Source of the DNA: Fluviicoccus keumensis | GTDB taxonomy: Bacteria; Pseudomonadota; Gammaproteobacteria; Pseudomonadales; Moraxellaceae | Direction: 5' to 3' | NCBI RefSeq assembly: GCF_004217445.1 | Contig: NZ_SHKX01000016.1 | Span: 115,051-179,050 of the forward strand | Length of the DNA stretch: 64,000 nt | Shown here: one piece after another, positions 54,660 to 63,952 of the stretch | How the letters are laid out: each line of letters opens with the position of its first letter | Position numbering within the stretch: position 1 is the first letter of the stretch | Program-made: the position numbers and the translations under genes | Notes under the pieces: model-generated | The model's input: the letters and a program-made list of their open reading frames with translations, nothing else | Database searches by the model: none | Told to the model about the DNA's origin: nothing

Positions 54660-54688
54660 AAAAAGGCGCTGGAAACAGCGCCTTTTTT
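54660..54688. terminator. Bidirectional rho-independent terminator
   Basis: Stem AAAAAGGCGCTG / CAGCGCCTTTTT with GAAA loop. It lies between ppa (plus) and the small gene downstream of mpl (minus). Confidence 0.92.
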
Positions 54689-54691
54689 GCT

Positions 54692-55108
54692 TTAAATCCC
54701 GCTCGCTTTAAGTCCCACCCGGACGCCGTCGATGCCGATGCTGTTGCCCAGACCCCGCAGGAAATCCATGACGCTGGCGACGGCTTCCAACCGTTGCCAG
54801 ACATGGGCCTGAAAGTCAAAAACCAACTCCAGTCCCGCCTCAATTTCCAGCCTGACTGAGCGTTCACCCCCGAGAAAACGGCAGTCTAGCCCTGCGCCTT
54901 GCTCCGGTTCGTCCATAACGGGCATGAAGGTCAGTTTGCCGTGACCGCACGGCCATTCCCCGGCCAGTTCTCCGATATTCCGCAAGACCATCCACGCGGT
55001 AGTCAGCGTGGTCTGGAAATCCGTACGTTCTACGGTGACCTGCAACGGGAAGCTTACGGACTTGTTGCCGGTCAGGTCGGCGCCGCAGGTATGGAAAAGG
55101 GCATCCAT
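54692..55108 (-). CDS. Protein of unknown function downstream of mpl
   Basis: 138 residues, cytoplasmic by appearance, no signal or membrane helix. Mostly beta in the middle (FPLQVTVERTDFQTTLTT) and helical near the end (RLEAVASVMDFLRGLGN). No family recognised. AAGGG lies in the end of mpl, 8 bases before the ATG. The gap to mpl is only 3 bases, so it is co-translated with mpl. Confidence 0.6.
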   Translation of the reverse strand: MDALFHTCGADLTGNKSVSFPLQVTVERTDFQTTLTTAWMVLRNIGELAGEWPCGHGKLTFMPVMDEPEQGAGLDCRFLGGERSVRLEIEAGLELVFDFQAHVWQRLEAVASVMDFLRGLGNSIGIDGVRVGLKASGI

Positions 55109-55111
55109 GGC

Positions 55112-56476
55112 TCAGCCCTTCAGCGCCGTCACCAGCTTGCCGTGAATGCCGCCGAAACCGCCGTTCGACATGATGACCACTGCATCGCCGTCCAGCGTCT
55201 GCGCCACCAGTTCGGCCACAATGGCATCAATATTCCGCATCACCTTCGCCGGCACCGGCGAATCGGCGATCACCGGCTCCAGATTCCAGTCCAGGCCGTC
55301 CGGCTGGTACCAGATCACCTGGTCGGCATCGCTGGCGGAGGCAGCCAGGCCATCCTTGTGCGTGCCCATGCGCATGGTATTGGAGCGAGGCTCGATCACG
55401 GCCCAGATGCGGCGGTTACCGACTTTCTTGCGCAAGCCTTCCAGGGTGGTCTTGATGGCGGTCGGATGGTGGGCGAAATCGTCATAGACGCTGATGCCTC
55501 GCACTTCTCCGATCAGTTCCATCCGGCGTTTCACGCCGCCAAAAGCGCTCAGTCCCGCGCAAGCCAGCTCGATACTGACGCCGACATGATGCGCGGCGGC
55601 GATCGCGCTGAGCGCGTTGTTGACGCTGTGCATGCCCGTCATGCCCCAACTCACCGTACCGGCCTTTTCCCCGGCATGAAGCACATCAAAGTGTGATCCG
55701 TCCGGCGAGAGCAGGGCGGCCTGCCACAGCGCTTCAGCCTCCCCGGCGAGTCCGGTTTTTTCCACGGGTGTCCAGCAGCCCTTGGCCAGCGTCTCGGCCA
55801 GATTGGCGTCAGCAGCGGGGACAATGATGCGGCCCTGGCCGGGAATGGTGCGCACCAGGTGGTGGAACTGCTTCTGGATAGCCGCCAGGTCGTCAAAGAT
55901 ATCCGCGTGATCGAATTCCAGATTGTTCAGGATGGCGGTGCGCGGGGCGTAGTGGATGAACTTGGAGCGTTTGTCGAAGAAGGCGGAATCGTATTCATCC
56001 GCCTCCACCACGAAGAATTTGCCGCCGCCAAGGCGCGCGCTGGCTTCAAAACCCATCGGCACGCCGCCGATCAGGAAACCCGGCTCCAGTCCGGCCTGTT
56101 CCAGTATCCATGCCACCATGGTAGTGGTGGTGGTCTTGCCGTGCGTGCCGGCGACGCCGATCACATGCTTTCCCTGCAGCACATATTGCGCCAGCCACTG
56201 CGGGCCGGAGGTGTAAGGAATGCCTTCATTCAGCACATATTCCACGGCGGGAATGCCGCGTTTCATGGCGTTGCCGACGATGACCAGATCCGGGCGCGGC
56301 TGCAGGTGCGATGGATCGTAGCCTTGCATCAGGGAGATACCCTGCGCTTCCAGCTGGGTGCTCATCGGTGGGTAGACATTGGCGTCGCTGCCGGTGACGG
56401 TGTGGCCCAGATTCTTGGCCAGAACGGCCAGCGAACCCATGAAAGTGCCGCAAATGCCGAGAATGTGAATATGCAT
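55112..56476 (-). CDS. mpl: UDP-N-acetylmuramate:L-alanyl-gamma-D-glutamyl-meso-diaminopimelate ligase
   Basis: 454 residues, the usual Mpl length. Mur-ligase fold: N-terminal HILGICGTFMGSLA, ATP loop GTHGKTT at 110-116, and DDFAHHPTAIKTTLEGLR in the C-terminal domain. It attaches recycled murein tripeptide to UDP-MurNAc. With anmK at 61521 this window holds two peptidoglycan-recycling genes. Followed after 3 bases by the unknown 138-residue gene. Confidence 0.95.
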   Translation of the reverse strand: MHIHILGICGTFMGSLAVLAKNLGHTVTGSDANVYPPMSTQLEAQGISLMQGYDPSHLQPRPDLVIVGNAMKRGIPAVEYVLNEGIPYTSGPQWLAQYVLQGKHVIGVAGTHGKTTTTTMVAWILEQAGLEPGFLIGGVPMGFEASARLGGGKFFVVEADEYDSAFFDKRSKFIHYAPRTAILNNLEFDHADIFDDLAAIQKQFHHLVRTIPGQGRIIVPAADANLAETLAKGCWTPVEKTGLAGEAEALWQAALLSPDGSHFDVLHAGEKAGTVSWGMTGMHSVNNALSAIAAAHHVGVSIELACAGLSAFGGVKRRMELIGEVRGISVYDDFAHHPTAIKTTLEGLRKKVGNRRIWAVIEPRSNTMRMGTHKDGLAASASDADQVIWYQPDGLDWNLEPVIADSPVPAKVMRNIDAIVAELVAQTLDGDAVVIMSNGGFGGIHGKLVTALKG

Positions 56477-56497
56477 GTTCTGGTTATTCCGTTTGTT

Positions 56498-57058
56498 TCA
56501 GCGCTGGCTGGCGGCGGCCGCCGCTTGTGCTTGCGCCAGCAGTTCGGGGAAAGCCTGGACCATGAAGGTCAGCGCCAGCAAATATAAAGCCAGGGCCAGC
56601 ATGTTGGCCTGGATCAGTCCGATGTTGATGGTGCGATGATACACGAAAGCCCGGAAACCCAACCCCCAACCCAGCAACACCATTTGCAGGATGCCAAAGG
56701 CGGGAAGCAGGGGAGAACGGTCAGGCATCGACATGGCGGCCAGCGACAGCGGCAAGCTGATCAGGGTCAGGATGATATCGCAGCCGATGATGACGGTCGC
56801 GGTCTGGGTATAGCGGTAGCGCACGGATTTGTAGGCGGTGAGCAGTTGCAGCGAGGCCAGTTCCACCGTTAATGCAATCAGGGGAATGATGATGACATAG
56901 TCCCAGTGCGCCTGGCCTTTTGACAAACCCTGACTGAGCAGCGACAGCAGATAATCCAGGGCGATCAAACCCAGCAACAGCATCGGAGAGTTGGGTGCTT
57001 CTTCGGGGCCTCGGTCAAAACGCAGGATCTGCCAGAAAAGGGACCAGAGTGCTTTCAT
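56498..57058 (-). CDS. Small integral membrane protein, possible Yip1-like
   Basis: 186 residues with about five membrane helices (25-43, 53-75, 86-110, 115-135, 148-170). Gly-rich hydrophobic segments and overall shape are reminiscent of Yip1-domain proteins, but no signature is certain. It is 21 bases upstream of mpl, so they are likely one operon. The stop-proximal tail is Ala/Gln-rich. Confidence 0.6.
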   Translation of the reverse strand: MKALWSLFWQILRFDRGPEEAPNSPMLLLGLIALDYLLSLLSQGLSKGQAHWDYVIIIPLIALTVELASLQLLTAYKSVRYRYTQTATVIIGCDIILTLISLPLSLAAMSMPDRSPLLPAFGILQMVLLGWGLGFRAFVYHRTINIGLIQANMLALALYLLALTFMVQAFPELLAQAQAAAAASQR

Positions 57059-57171
57059 CAGGTGAGCCGTGAGTTTAGTCTTGAAGGATATTGTCTCAAA
57101 GTCTGCCCGACGGCGCAGCAGTTTTCCCGTTGCGTTATGTCAGGCAGTCCGCCACGTTCAGGTTCTTGATT

Positions 57172-57525
57172 ATGCCCCCGGTTTTCCAGACGGTTCTTTT
57201 ATTGTTGTGCTCCAATGTTTTCATGACGTTCGCCTGGTACGGGCATTTGAAGACGCTGTCCGACCGCCCATGGTTTGTGGCGGCGCTGGCCAGCTGGAGC
57301 ATCGCCTTCTTTGAATACCTGCTGATGGTGCCCGCCAACCGCATCGGCCATACGGTTCTTGACGTTGGACAGTTGAAGATTTTGCAGGAAGTCATCACCC
57401 TGTCAGTCTTCATTCCTTTTGCCTTGCTTTATCTCAAGGAACCTTTCCGGATGGACTTCCTTTATGCCGCCCTGTGCATGCTCGGTGCTGTCTATTTCAT
57501 GTTCCGTCCGTCATTTGGCGGTTGA
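57172..57525 (+). CDS. DUF486 family membrane protein
   Basis: 117 residues from the ATG at 57172 (CAGG upstream). Four membrane helices, and the DUF486 sequence VPANRIGH with WYGHLK and LKEPFRMDFLYAALCMLGAVYF. It looks like a half-size DMT-type transporter, but the function is unknown. It is divergent from the operon above and ends 104 bases before purE. Confidence 0.82.
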   Translation: MPPVFQTVLLLLCSNVFMTFAWYGHLKTLSDRPWFVAALASWSIAFFEYLLMVPANRIGHTVLDVGQLKILQEVITLSVFIPFALLYLKEPFRMDFLYAALCMLGAVYFMFRPSFGG

Positions 57526-57629
57526 TTGCGGTCGAATATGCAATAAAACCCGTATCAACACTTGGCCGTTTGTGATTTTTTAGTCAAAATCGGCGGTTTT
57601 CCGGTTTCCAGGTTACGAGTGACGGTCGC

Positions 57630-58139
57630 ATGACAGCACAAGCATCACAGCCTCTGGTAGGCATCATTATGGGTTCGCAGTCCGACTGGGCAACCATGCA
57701 GCACGCCGCAGACACCCTGCGGGCGCTGGGCGTTCCCTTCGAAGCCGAAGTGGTGTCGGCGCACCGTACGCCCGACAAGCTGTTCCGGTACGCGGAAACC
57801 GCGCGCGAACGCGGTATTGCCGTGATTATCGCCGGCGCGGGCGGAGCGGCCCACCTGCCGGGCATGTGCGCTTCCAAGACGTCGCTGCCGGTGCTGGGTG
57901 TTCCTGTCCAGTCGCAGGCGCTGAATGGCCTGGATTCGTTGTTGTCGATCGTCCAGATGCCCGCCGGTGTGCCGGTCGGAACCTTGGCGATCGGAAAGGC
58001 CGGAGCCGTGAACGCCGCGCTGCTGGCGACCCAGATCGTATCGACGGCGCATCCCCGCTTTGTCGAAGCAATCGAAACGTTCCGTCAGCAGCAGACCGAC
58101 AAAGTGCTGGAAAACCCGATTCCCGGAGCGCAGGCATGA
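57630..58139 (+). CDS. purE: 5-(carboxyamino)imidazole ribonucleotide mutase
   Basis: 169 residues. Class I PurE with GSQSDWATM near the N-terminus, SAHRTP and AGAGGAAHLPGM. It moves the carboxyl group of N5-CAIR to make CAIR in purine synthesis. The stop overlaps the purK start as ATGA. Confidence 0.96.
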   Translation: MTAQASQPLVGIIMGSQSDWATMQHAADTLRALGVPFEAEVVSAHRTPDKLFRYAETARERGIAVIIAGAGGAAHLPGMCASKTSLPVLGVPVQSQALNGLDSLLSIVQMPAGVPVGTLAIGKAGAVNAALLATQIVSTAHPRFVEAIETFRQQQTDKVLENPIPGAQA

Positions 58140-59242
58140 GAGTGGGTGTATTTGGCGGCGGCCAGTTGGGCCGGATGATGGCGTTGGCCGGTTATCCCTT
58201 CAACTTGCGTTTCAGTTTCTACGACGCCATTCATGATTGCCCGTCCGCGCCCTTGGGTGATGTCTATGGCGATGCCGCCGGCAGCGCTGAATCCCTGCAG
58301 GCTTTTCTGGCCAGTGCGGATGTCTTTACCTATGAATTTGAAAATATTCCGACCGCTTGGGTGGAAAGTATCGCGCGTCACAAGCCGGTATTTCCCAGTG
58401 TGCGGTCACTGGCCGTTTCACAAAACCGGCTGAATGAAAAAGAGTTGTTTGACCGTCTGGGTATTCCGGCGGCGCCGTGGCGCCGGGTCGACAGTGAAGG
58501 TGATCTTTCTCGGGCGGTTGCCGAGCTGGGTTTGCCGTTGGTGATCAAGACAGTGACCGGCGGTTACGATGGCAAGGGACAGTTTGTCGTTCGCTCGGCA
58601 GAAGATGCGAGCCGCGCCTGGAACGAGTTGGGCAAGGCAGCCCCTTTGCTGGCCGAAACTTTTGTCAGCTTTCATCGCGAGTTGTCAATTGTGGCTGTGC
58701 GCGGCCAGGATGGCGAAGTACTTTGTTACCCGCCGGCGTGGAACGTCCACCATCAGGGCATCCTGTCCCATTCGGTGGTTCCGGCCCCCGATATTCCGGA
58801 GGCGCGCAGTCGGCAGGCTGACGCTTACATCCGCGCCATCATGAACGACTTGCAGCATGTCGGCGTCATGACGCTGGAGATGTTTGATACCGAGACCGGT
58901 CTGGTCGCCAATGAGACCGCTCCGCGCGTCCATAACTCCGGCCACTGGAGTATCGAAGGCGCCATCTGCTCCCAGTTTGAAAACCACATGCGCGCAGTGG
59001 CCGGACTGCCGCTCGGCGTAACCGACCCCATCCGTCCCAGCGCCATGATCAACATCATTGGCGCCCATCCCGATACGGCCGCTATCCTGGCGATCCCCGA
59101 AACACACCTGCATTTGTACGGTAAGACGGAAAGGCCGGGCCGCAAGCTCGGGCATATTACCGTCACCGCGCCCACGCATCAGGCGCTGATGGAGCGCGTC
59201 AACGTCATCGCGGGCGAACTCCCGAATCGGATGGCGCTGTAA
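58136..59242 (+). CDS. purK: N5-carboxyaminoimidazole ribonucleotide synthase
   Basis: 368 residues from the ATG at 58136. ATP-grasp fold: N-terminal GVFGGGQLGRMMALAGYP, the ATP lid region KTVTGGYDGKGQ, and NETAPRVHNSGHW near the active site. It converts AIR, ATP and bicarbonate to N5-CAIR, the substrate of PurE. Translationally coupled to purE. Confidence 0.96.
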   Translation: MRVGVFGGGQLGRMMALAGYPFNLRFSFYDAIHDCPSAPLGDVYGDAAGSAESLQAFLASADVFTYEFENIPTAWVESIARHKPVFPSVRSLAVSQNRLNEKELFDRLGIPAAPWRRVDSEGDLSRAVAELGLPLVIKTVTGGYDGKGQFVVRSAEDASRAWNELGKAAPLLAETFVSFHRELSIVAVRGQDGEVLCYPPAWNVHHQGILSHSVVPAPDIPEARSRQADAYIRAIMNDLQHVGVMTLEMFDTETGLVANETAPRVHNSGHWSIEGAICSQFENHMRAVAGLPLGVTDPIRPSAMINIIGAHPDTAAILAIPETHLHLYGKTERPGRKLGHITVTAPTHQALMERVNVIAGELPNRMAL

Positions 59243-59412
59243 CAGCCCTATTCGAGGCTTCCGGCCGGAGGCCTCAAAAAATCTCCTGGATTGTACTTTT
59301 GTTCGACAATCACCTGGCGGGTGGCCGCCAGCCTTCGCCTAGAATGCGCTCATGGGTTGCTGCAGGGTGCAGCATTAACCGGGTGTGTGAAGCTTAATTT
59401 TGGAGAAGCATC

Positions 59413-59727
59413 ATGGGCGAATTGAAAGACGTTGCTGAAACTCAGGTCGGTCTGGTTGATCGCGTGAAGGGTCTGGGCAACCAGGTGTATCTGGCTGGTC
59501 TGGGTTTGGTTGCCAAGGTTGAAGAAGAAGGCCAGAAGCAACTCGACAAACTGCAAGCTGCCGGTCAGGCCGCGCGCGGTGAGAAGGCCGCTGCCGATAA
59601 GAAGGCTGTGCTGGTTGCCTTCGGTCTGGTCGAGACCCTGAAGTCTGAAGTTGAAACGCTGAAGGCTGAAAGCCAGAAGCTGTTTGGTGATCTGGTTGCC
59701 TCCGGCGAGAAGCGCAAGGCTGCCTGA
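59413..59727 (+). CDS. Phasin-like granule-associated protein
   Basis: 104 residues, almost all helix. VYLAGLGLVAKVEEEGQKQLDKL (26-48) resembles the phasin (PhaF/PhaI-type) segment, followed by an Ala/Lys-rich coiled coil. Such proteins coat polyester or lipid granules; this one may serve wax or PHA inclusions. GGAGAA lies 7 bases before the ATG. Two hairpins follow. The gene is a single unit and probably well expressed. Confidence 0.75.
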   Translation: MGELKDVAETQVGLVDRVKGLGNQVYLAGLGLVAKVEEEGQKQLDKLQAAGQAARGEKAAADKKAVLVAFGLVETLKSEVETLKAESQKLFGDLVASGEKRKAA

Positions 59728-59734
59728 TTGCAAA

Positions 59735-59806
59735 CAGGCAGTCCTCCCCTGACTGCCTGCTGAAAGAACCCTCTTTTGGGGTGGCGCCCTGCCACCCTTT
59801 TTTTTT
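59735..59806 (+). terminator. Two hairpins after the phasin-like gene
   Basis: First a 9-bp stem (59735-59743 with 59751-59759), then a GGGTGGC / GCCACCC stem (59779-59785 with 59791-59797) followed by nine T residues. The second is a classic rho-independent terminator; the first may protect the mRNA end. Confidence 0.9.
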
Positions 59807-60032
59807 GCCTGTTTGCCGACAGCCTCGTTTGCCTGACTTTGGTAATACCTGTACGCCGCGTAAGGTCAAGGCCGGTATGGTGTTACACGCTTTTCACGCG
59901 CGCTCACAAAATGACTGCATGAGTGTCATAACAATCAGACAAATGGCTTTTGGTGCTGTGGCAGACTACGTTAAAATGCGTGACCCGTGATCCAGGGTTA
60001 CGTAAAAACCAAGCCGTCGACAAGGATACACC
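59807..60032. other. Upstream region of the solute-binding protein gene
   Basis: The gap between the phasin-like gene and the next gene is 305 bases. After the terminators I see no gene. ACGTTAAAATGCG about 65 bases before the next ATG contains a plausible -10 (TTAAAAT). No riboswitch or operator is recognised. Confidence 0.4.
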
Positions 60033-61052
60033 ATGAAAAAAATTACCGCCTCCCTCAAGAGTCGTTCCGCTGCTGCGTTGGCCCTGGCCGCGGGCATGAT
60101 GGTCAGTGCTGCTGCTGAAGCTGGTCAGAAGGTCTGTGTGTTTGACTTGCTGGGCACGCAGGGCGACGTCTACGCCATGATGAAAGATTACGCTCTCGCC
60201 GCTAAGGGCTGGGGTGCCGATATCGAACTCAAGGCTTACACTGACGAGCGTATCGCTTCCGAAGATTTCAAGGCCGGCCAGTGCGACGGCATCAGCATCA
60301 CCGGTCTGCGCGGCCGCCAGTTCAACCAGTTTGTTGGCAGCATCGACTCCATCGGCGCCATTCCCAGCTATAGCGTCATGAAAGATGTGCTGACGCTGTT
60401 GAGCTCGCCCAAGATCGCCGGCTCCATGATCAGCAACAACTACGAAGTTGTGGGCCTGGTTCCGCTGGGAGCCGGCTATCTGCTGGTGAATGACCGCGCC
60501 ATCAACAACCTGTCCAAAGCTTCCGGCAAGAAAATCGCCGTGCTGGACTATGACAAGTCCCAAGCCAAGATGGTGCAGAAGATCGGCGCCCAGCCGGTGG
60601 CTTCTGATATCACCAACTTCGCCGGTAAGTTCAACAATGGTCAGGTGGATATCGTTGCCGCCCCGGCCGTGGCGTTCAAGCCCTTGGAACTGTTCAAGGG
60701 TCTGGGTACCAAGGGTGCCATCGTCCGTTTCCCGATCGTTCAGCTGACCGGCGACATCGTGATCAATCCCAAGAAGTTCCCGGCGGGCTTTGGCCAGAAG
60801 AGCCGTGAATATGTCGTGACCCAGTTGGATCGCGCCTTCAGTGTCATCAAGAAGACCGAGGCGGATATTCCGGCCAAGTACTGGATGGATATCCCGGATG
60901 CTGACAAGCCGGGTTACACCAAGCTGATGCGTGAGTCCCGTATCAGCCTGACGCAGGACGGCATCTACGACAAGAAGATGATGTCCTTGCTGAAGAAAGT
61001 GCGTTGCAAGCACGATCCTGCCAGCTTCGAGTGCGCTCTGCAGGACGAATAA
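60033..61052 (+). CDS. Putative periplasmic solute-binding protein (DUF6091-like)
   Basis: 339 residues with a clear signal peptide ending at AEAGQKV. Type 2 periplasmic binding-protein shape: DLLGTQGDVYAMMKDYALAAK (after the signal), then two lobes with SMISNNYEVVGL and GKKIAVLDYDKSQAKMVQKIG. The last residues carry Cys329 and Cys335. It looks like the putative solute-binding family (DUF6091), but there are no transporter genes beside it. CAAGGA lies 7 bases before the ATG. Ligand unknown. Confidence 0.72.
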   Translation: MKKITASLKSRSAAALALAAGMMVSAAAEAGQKVCVFDLLGTQGDVYAMMKDYALAAKGWGADIELKAYTDERIASEDFKAGQCDGISITGLRGRQFNQFVGSIDSIGAIPSYSVMKDVLTLLSSPKIAGSMISNNYEVVGLVPLGAGYLLVNDRAINNLSKASGKKIAVLDYDKSQAKMVQKIGAQPVASDITNFAGKFNNGQVDIVAAPAVAFKPLELFKGLGTKGAIVRFPIVQLTGDIVINPKKFPAGFGQKSREYVVTQLDRAFSVIKKTEADIPAKYWMDIPDADKPGYTKLMRESRISLTQDGIYDKKMMSLLKKVRCKHDPASFECALQDE

Positions 61053-61070
61053 TCCTTCAGCGTCGTCACC

Positions 61071-61095
61071 AAAGGCCCGGCAAGTCCGGGCCTTT
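61071..61095 (+). terminator. Terminator after the solute-binding protein gene
   Basis: A 10-bp perfect stem AAAGGCCCGG / CCGGGCCTTT with loop CAAGT. Only a short T-tract (TTTG) follows. Confidence 0.75.
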
Positions 61096-61178
61096 GCATT
61101 GGAGGTGGATTGACGCAGGTCGTGAAACTTCCCATAATTCCATACTGATTTACTCGGATTAAGGTTGGTGCAGGTGCT

Positions 61179-61520
61179 ATGACAGAAGCCGCAGTTGGTA
61201 TGATCCTGACGGATCGGGCCGCAGCCAAAGTTCGCAAGCTGAAGGAAGGGGAGGGCAACCCGGAACTCAAGCTGCGTGTCTATATTACCGGTGGTGGATG
61301 CTCCGGCTTTTCGTATGGATTCACCTTTGATGAGAACATGGGTGAAATGGATTCCGTTTTTACCAATCAGGATGTCACCATGGTGGTTGACTCCATGAGC
61401 TATCAGTATTTGGCGGGCTCGGAAGTGGATTATGAAGAGGGCTTGCAGGGGTCGCGTTTCATCGTAAAAAACCCGAATGCAACCTCGACCTGCGGATGTG
61501 GGTCCTCGTTTTCGGTCTGA
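61179..61520 (+). CDS. erpA: Iron-sulfur cluster insertion protein ErpA
   Basis: 113 residues (E. coli 114). A-type carrier with the three cluster cysteines Cys41 (GGGCSGF), Cys105 and Cys107 (TCGCGSSF). It delivers [4Fe-4S] clusters to enzymes of isoprenoid synthesis and respiration. AGG precedes the ATG. Its stop abuts the anmK stop on the other strand with no base between. Confidence 0.96.
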   Translation: MTEAAVGMILTDRAAAKVRKLKEGEGNPELKLRVYITGGGCSGFSYGFTFDENMGEMDSVFTNQDVTMVVDSMSYQYLAGSEVDYEEGLQGSRFIVKNPNATSTCGCGSSFSV

Positions 61521-62651
61521 TTATCGCCCCATTCTTCCCGGATAGATTCCACCCAGCACCCGCGCCTCGCGGGCGCCTGTAACGGCGGGAAGGTTACCCG
61601 GGAGATGTCCCATGGTCTGCTTTGCCAGCCACGCAAATGCGGTCGCCTCGACCCAGGTAGGCGACAATCCGTAATGGCTTGTATCCGTGATCAGGCACTT
61701 GGGTAACAGTTCCTGCAACCTGGCTGCCAGATGAGCGTTGTATGCGCCCCCGCCGCACAAGATCAGTTCCGGGCTTACCAACTTCTCGGATTCAATCGCT
61801 TTGGCAACGCTGGTTGCCGTCAGTTCGCAAAGGGTCGCCTGAATATCAGCGTCAGGATACGAGTCGGCCGCAAGTATCTGTTGCAACCAAGCCAGATTGA
61901 AATCTTCTCGCCCCGTGCTCTTTGGAGCGGGCAGGTCAAAGAAGGGATGTTGCAGCATCCGGCCCAATAAGTCGGGCCTCAGCTTGCCTGAAGCGGCCCA
62001 TGCCCCATTCCGGTCATAGGCATGCTGCCGGCAGTGCTGGATCCAGGCGTCCATCAAGATGTTCGCCGGGCCCGTATCATAGCCCCGCACAAGGCTGTGG
62101 GCATCTGCCGGCAAGGTTGTTATGTTGGCGATACCGCCTAGGTTAAGTATCACACGATCCCGCTGCGGTGACCTGAACATGGCTTGGTGAAATGCGGGCA
62201 CGAGCGGCGCTCCCTGGCCTCCAACGGCCATATCGCGCCTCCGGAAGTCGGCCACGACGGTGATGCCTGTATTTTCGGCTATCACATTGGGATCGCCAAT
62301 CTGCAGGGTGAACGGACGCCGGGCGCTCGGCCTGTGCCGGATGGTTTGACCGTGGCTACCAATGGCCATGATGCGCGAGCGATCAATATTGCCGTCAGTG
62401 ATCAATTGGTTCGCGCATTCTGCGAACAATTCACCTAATTGCTTGTCAAGCTCCCCTAATTGGTCAATTTCATTATTGCCGGGAAGGGTTAGCGACAGGA
62501 TTTGCGTCCGTAACCCCTCGTTCAACGGTAGGGTGTTTGTTGCGAGCAACCGGAAGCCGGGCTCAAATGTAACGGCGACGGCATCAATCGCGTCAAGGCT
62601 GGTGCCGGACATCAGGCCTAAATAAATTTTATCGTCCACGGTTTTTCTCAT
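61521..62651 (-). CDS. anmK: Anhydro-N-acetylmuramic acid kinase
   Basis: 376 residues. It starts near GLMSGTSLDAIDAV, the family signature, and has GGIANIT and CGGGAYN of the actin-like ATPase fold. It phosphorylates and opens anhydro-MurNAc released in cell-wall turnover. Divergent from tyrS (41 bases between the starts) and convergent with erpA. Confidence 0.95.
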   Translation of the reverse strand: MRKTVDDKIYLGLMSGTSLDAIDAVAVTFEPGFRLLATNTLPLNEGLRTQILSLTLPGNNEIDQLGELDKQLGELFAECANQLITDGNIDRSRIMAIGSHGQTIRHRPSARRPFTLQIGDPNVIAENTGITVVADFRRRDMAVGGQGAPLVPAFHQAMFRSPQRDRVILNLGGIANITTLPADAHSLVRGYDTGPANILMDAWIQHCRQHAYDRNGAWAASGKLRPDLLGRMLQHPFFDLPAPKSTGREDFNLAWLQQILAADSYPDADIQATLCELTATSVAKAIESEKLVSPELILCGGGAYNAHLAARLQELLPKCLITDTSHYGLSPTWVEATAFAWLAKQTMGHLPGNLPAVTGAREARVLGGIYPGRMGR

Positions 62652-62692
62652 TAAAATGCGCCCTTCCCTTGGGCATTGTAGCGAAAGAGATC

Positions 62693-63892
62693 ATGACTCC
62701 AGAACAGCAACTTGCATTAATCCGGCGCGGAACGGAAGAAATCATTCAGGAAAGTGATTTGCTGGCGCGTTTGAAGGAGGGCAGGCCGCTGCGGGTCAAG
62801 GCCGGTTTTGATCCTACCGCGCCGGATCTGCATCTTGGGCATACGGTTCTGATTAACAAGCTGCGCGTGTTCCAGGATCTGGGGCATGAGGTGATCTTCC
62901 TGATTGGTGATTTTACAGGCATGATCGGCGACCCCACCGGCAAGAATGTGACGCGCAAGCCGCTGACAGCTGAACAAGTGGCGGAAAACGCCAAATCCTA
63001 TCGTGATCAGGTATTCAAGATACTGGATCCGCAAAAGACCCGGGTGGTGTTCAATTCGGAATGGATGTCAAAGAAGTCGGCCGCCGAGATGATCCATCTG
63101 GCCGGACAGTACACCGTGACCAGAATGCTGGAGCGTGATGACTTCTCGAAACGTTTCGCTAATCAGCAGTCGATTGCCATTCACGAATTCCTCTACCCCT
63201 TGCTGCAGGGATACGACTCGGTGGAATTGAAGGCAGATGTTGAACTTGGCGGTACAGACCAGAAGTTCAATCTGTTGATGGGGCGCACGTTGCAGGGTAA
63301 ATACAGCCAAACGGCTCAGGTGTGTATAACCTTACCAATCTTGGAGGGGTTGGACGGCGTCCAGAAAATGTCGAAATCTTTGGGTAATTATATTGGTGTC
63401 AGTGATGCGCCCGGGGAGATGTATCAAAAATTACTCTCCATGCCGGATACATTAATTCCCCGCTATTTTGAGTTATTAAGCTTCCGGACCCAGGAGGACG
63501 TTGAGGGCTTGCTGAATCAAATGGCGGCAGGCCGTAACCCGCAAGAGTTGAAGAAGTTATTGGCCCTTGAAATCATAGAGCGCTTCCATGGCAAGGATGC
63601 CGCTGAAGGCGCGCACAAGGCGGCGGGTAATGTTATTCGGCCTGGTGATATTCCTGAGGACGTGCCTGAGGTCGTCATTGAATGTGGGGGCGAGACCGGA
63701 CTCCCGATCAGTGCGGTTCTGAACCGGGCGGGTCTGACGAAGAATTCAGCGGCAGCGCGTGATGTTCTGCAGCGGAAGGCGGTTTTTGTGGATGGCGGCG
63801 ACGTTGATGCGGCTTTTCGCTGTGAGGTTGGCAAGACCTACGTTATTCAGGCCGGTAAAAAAGCCATTGCCCGCGTTATTGTGCAAAAGTAA
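62693..63892 (+). CDS. tyrS: Tyrosyl-tRNA synthetase
   Basis: 399 residues from the ATG at 62693; upstream in-frame starts do not fit. Class I synthetase with HLGH at 47-50 and KMSKS at 225-229, and a C-terminal S4 domain (about 335-395, SAVLNRAGLTKNSAAARDVL). It charges tRNA-Tyr. GAAAGAG lies just before the start. Followed by a strong rRNA-type promoter. Confidence 0.96.
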   Translation: MTPEQQLALIRRGTEEIIQESDLLARLKEGRPLRVKAGFDPTAPDLHLGHTVLINKLRVFQDLGHEVIFLIGDFTGMIGDPTGKNVTRKPLTAEQVAENAKSYRDQVFKILDPQKTRVVFNSEWMSKKSAAEMIHLAGQYTVTRMLERDDFSKRFANQQSIAIHEFLYPLLQGYDSVELKADVELGGTDQKFNLLMGRTLQGKYSQTAQVCITLPILEGLDGVQKMSKSLGNYIGVSDAPGEMYQKLLSMPDTLIPRYFELLSFRTQEDVEGLLNQMAAGRNPQELKKLLALEIIERFHGKDAAEGAHKAAGNVIRPGDIPEDVPEVVIECGGETGLPISAVLNRAGLTKNSAAARDVLQRKAVFVDGGDVDAAFRCEVGKTYVIQAGKKAIARVIVQK

Positions 63893-63952
63893 CCGGCTTC
63901 TGACATTTCGGAGCAAAACTTGAGCGTTCGGCGGCCGGGCTTGTGAAATGCG

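Noticed and set aside
59254..59280. Hairpin after purK as terminator
   Set aside because: The stem GAGGCTTCC / GGAGGCCTC is imperfect and is followed by A residues, not T, on the purK strand.
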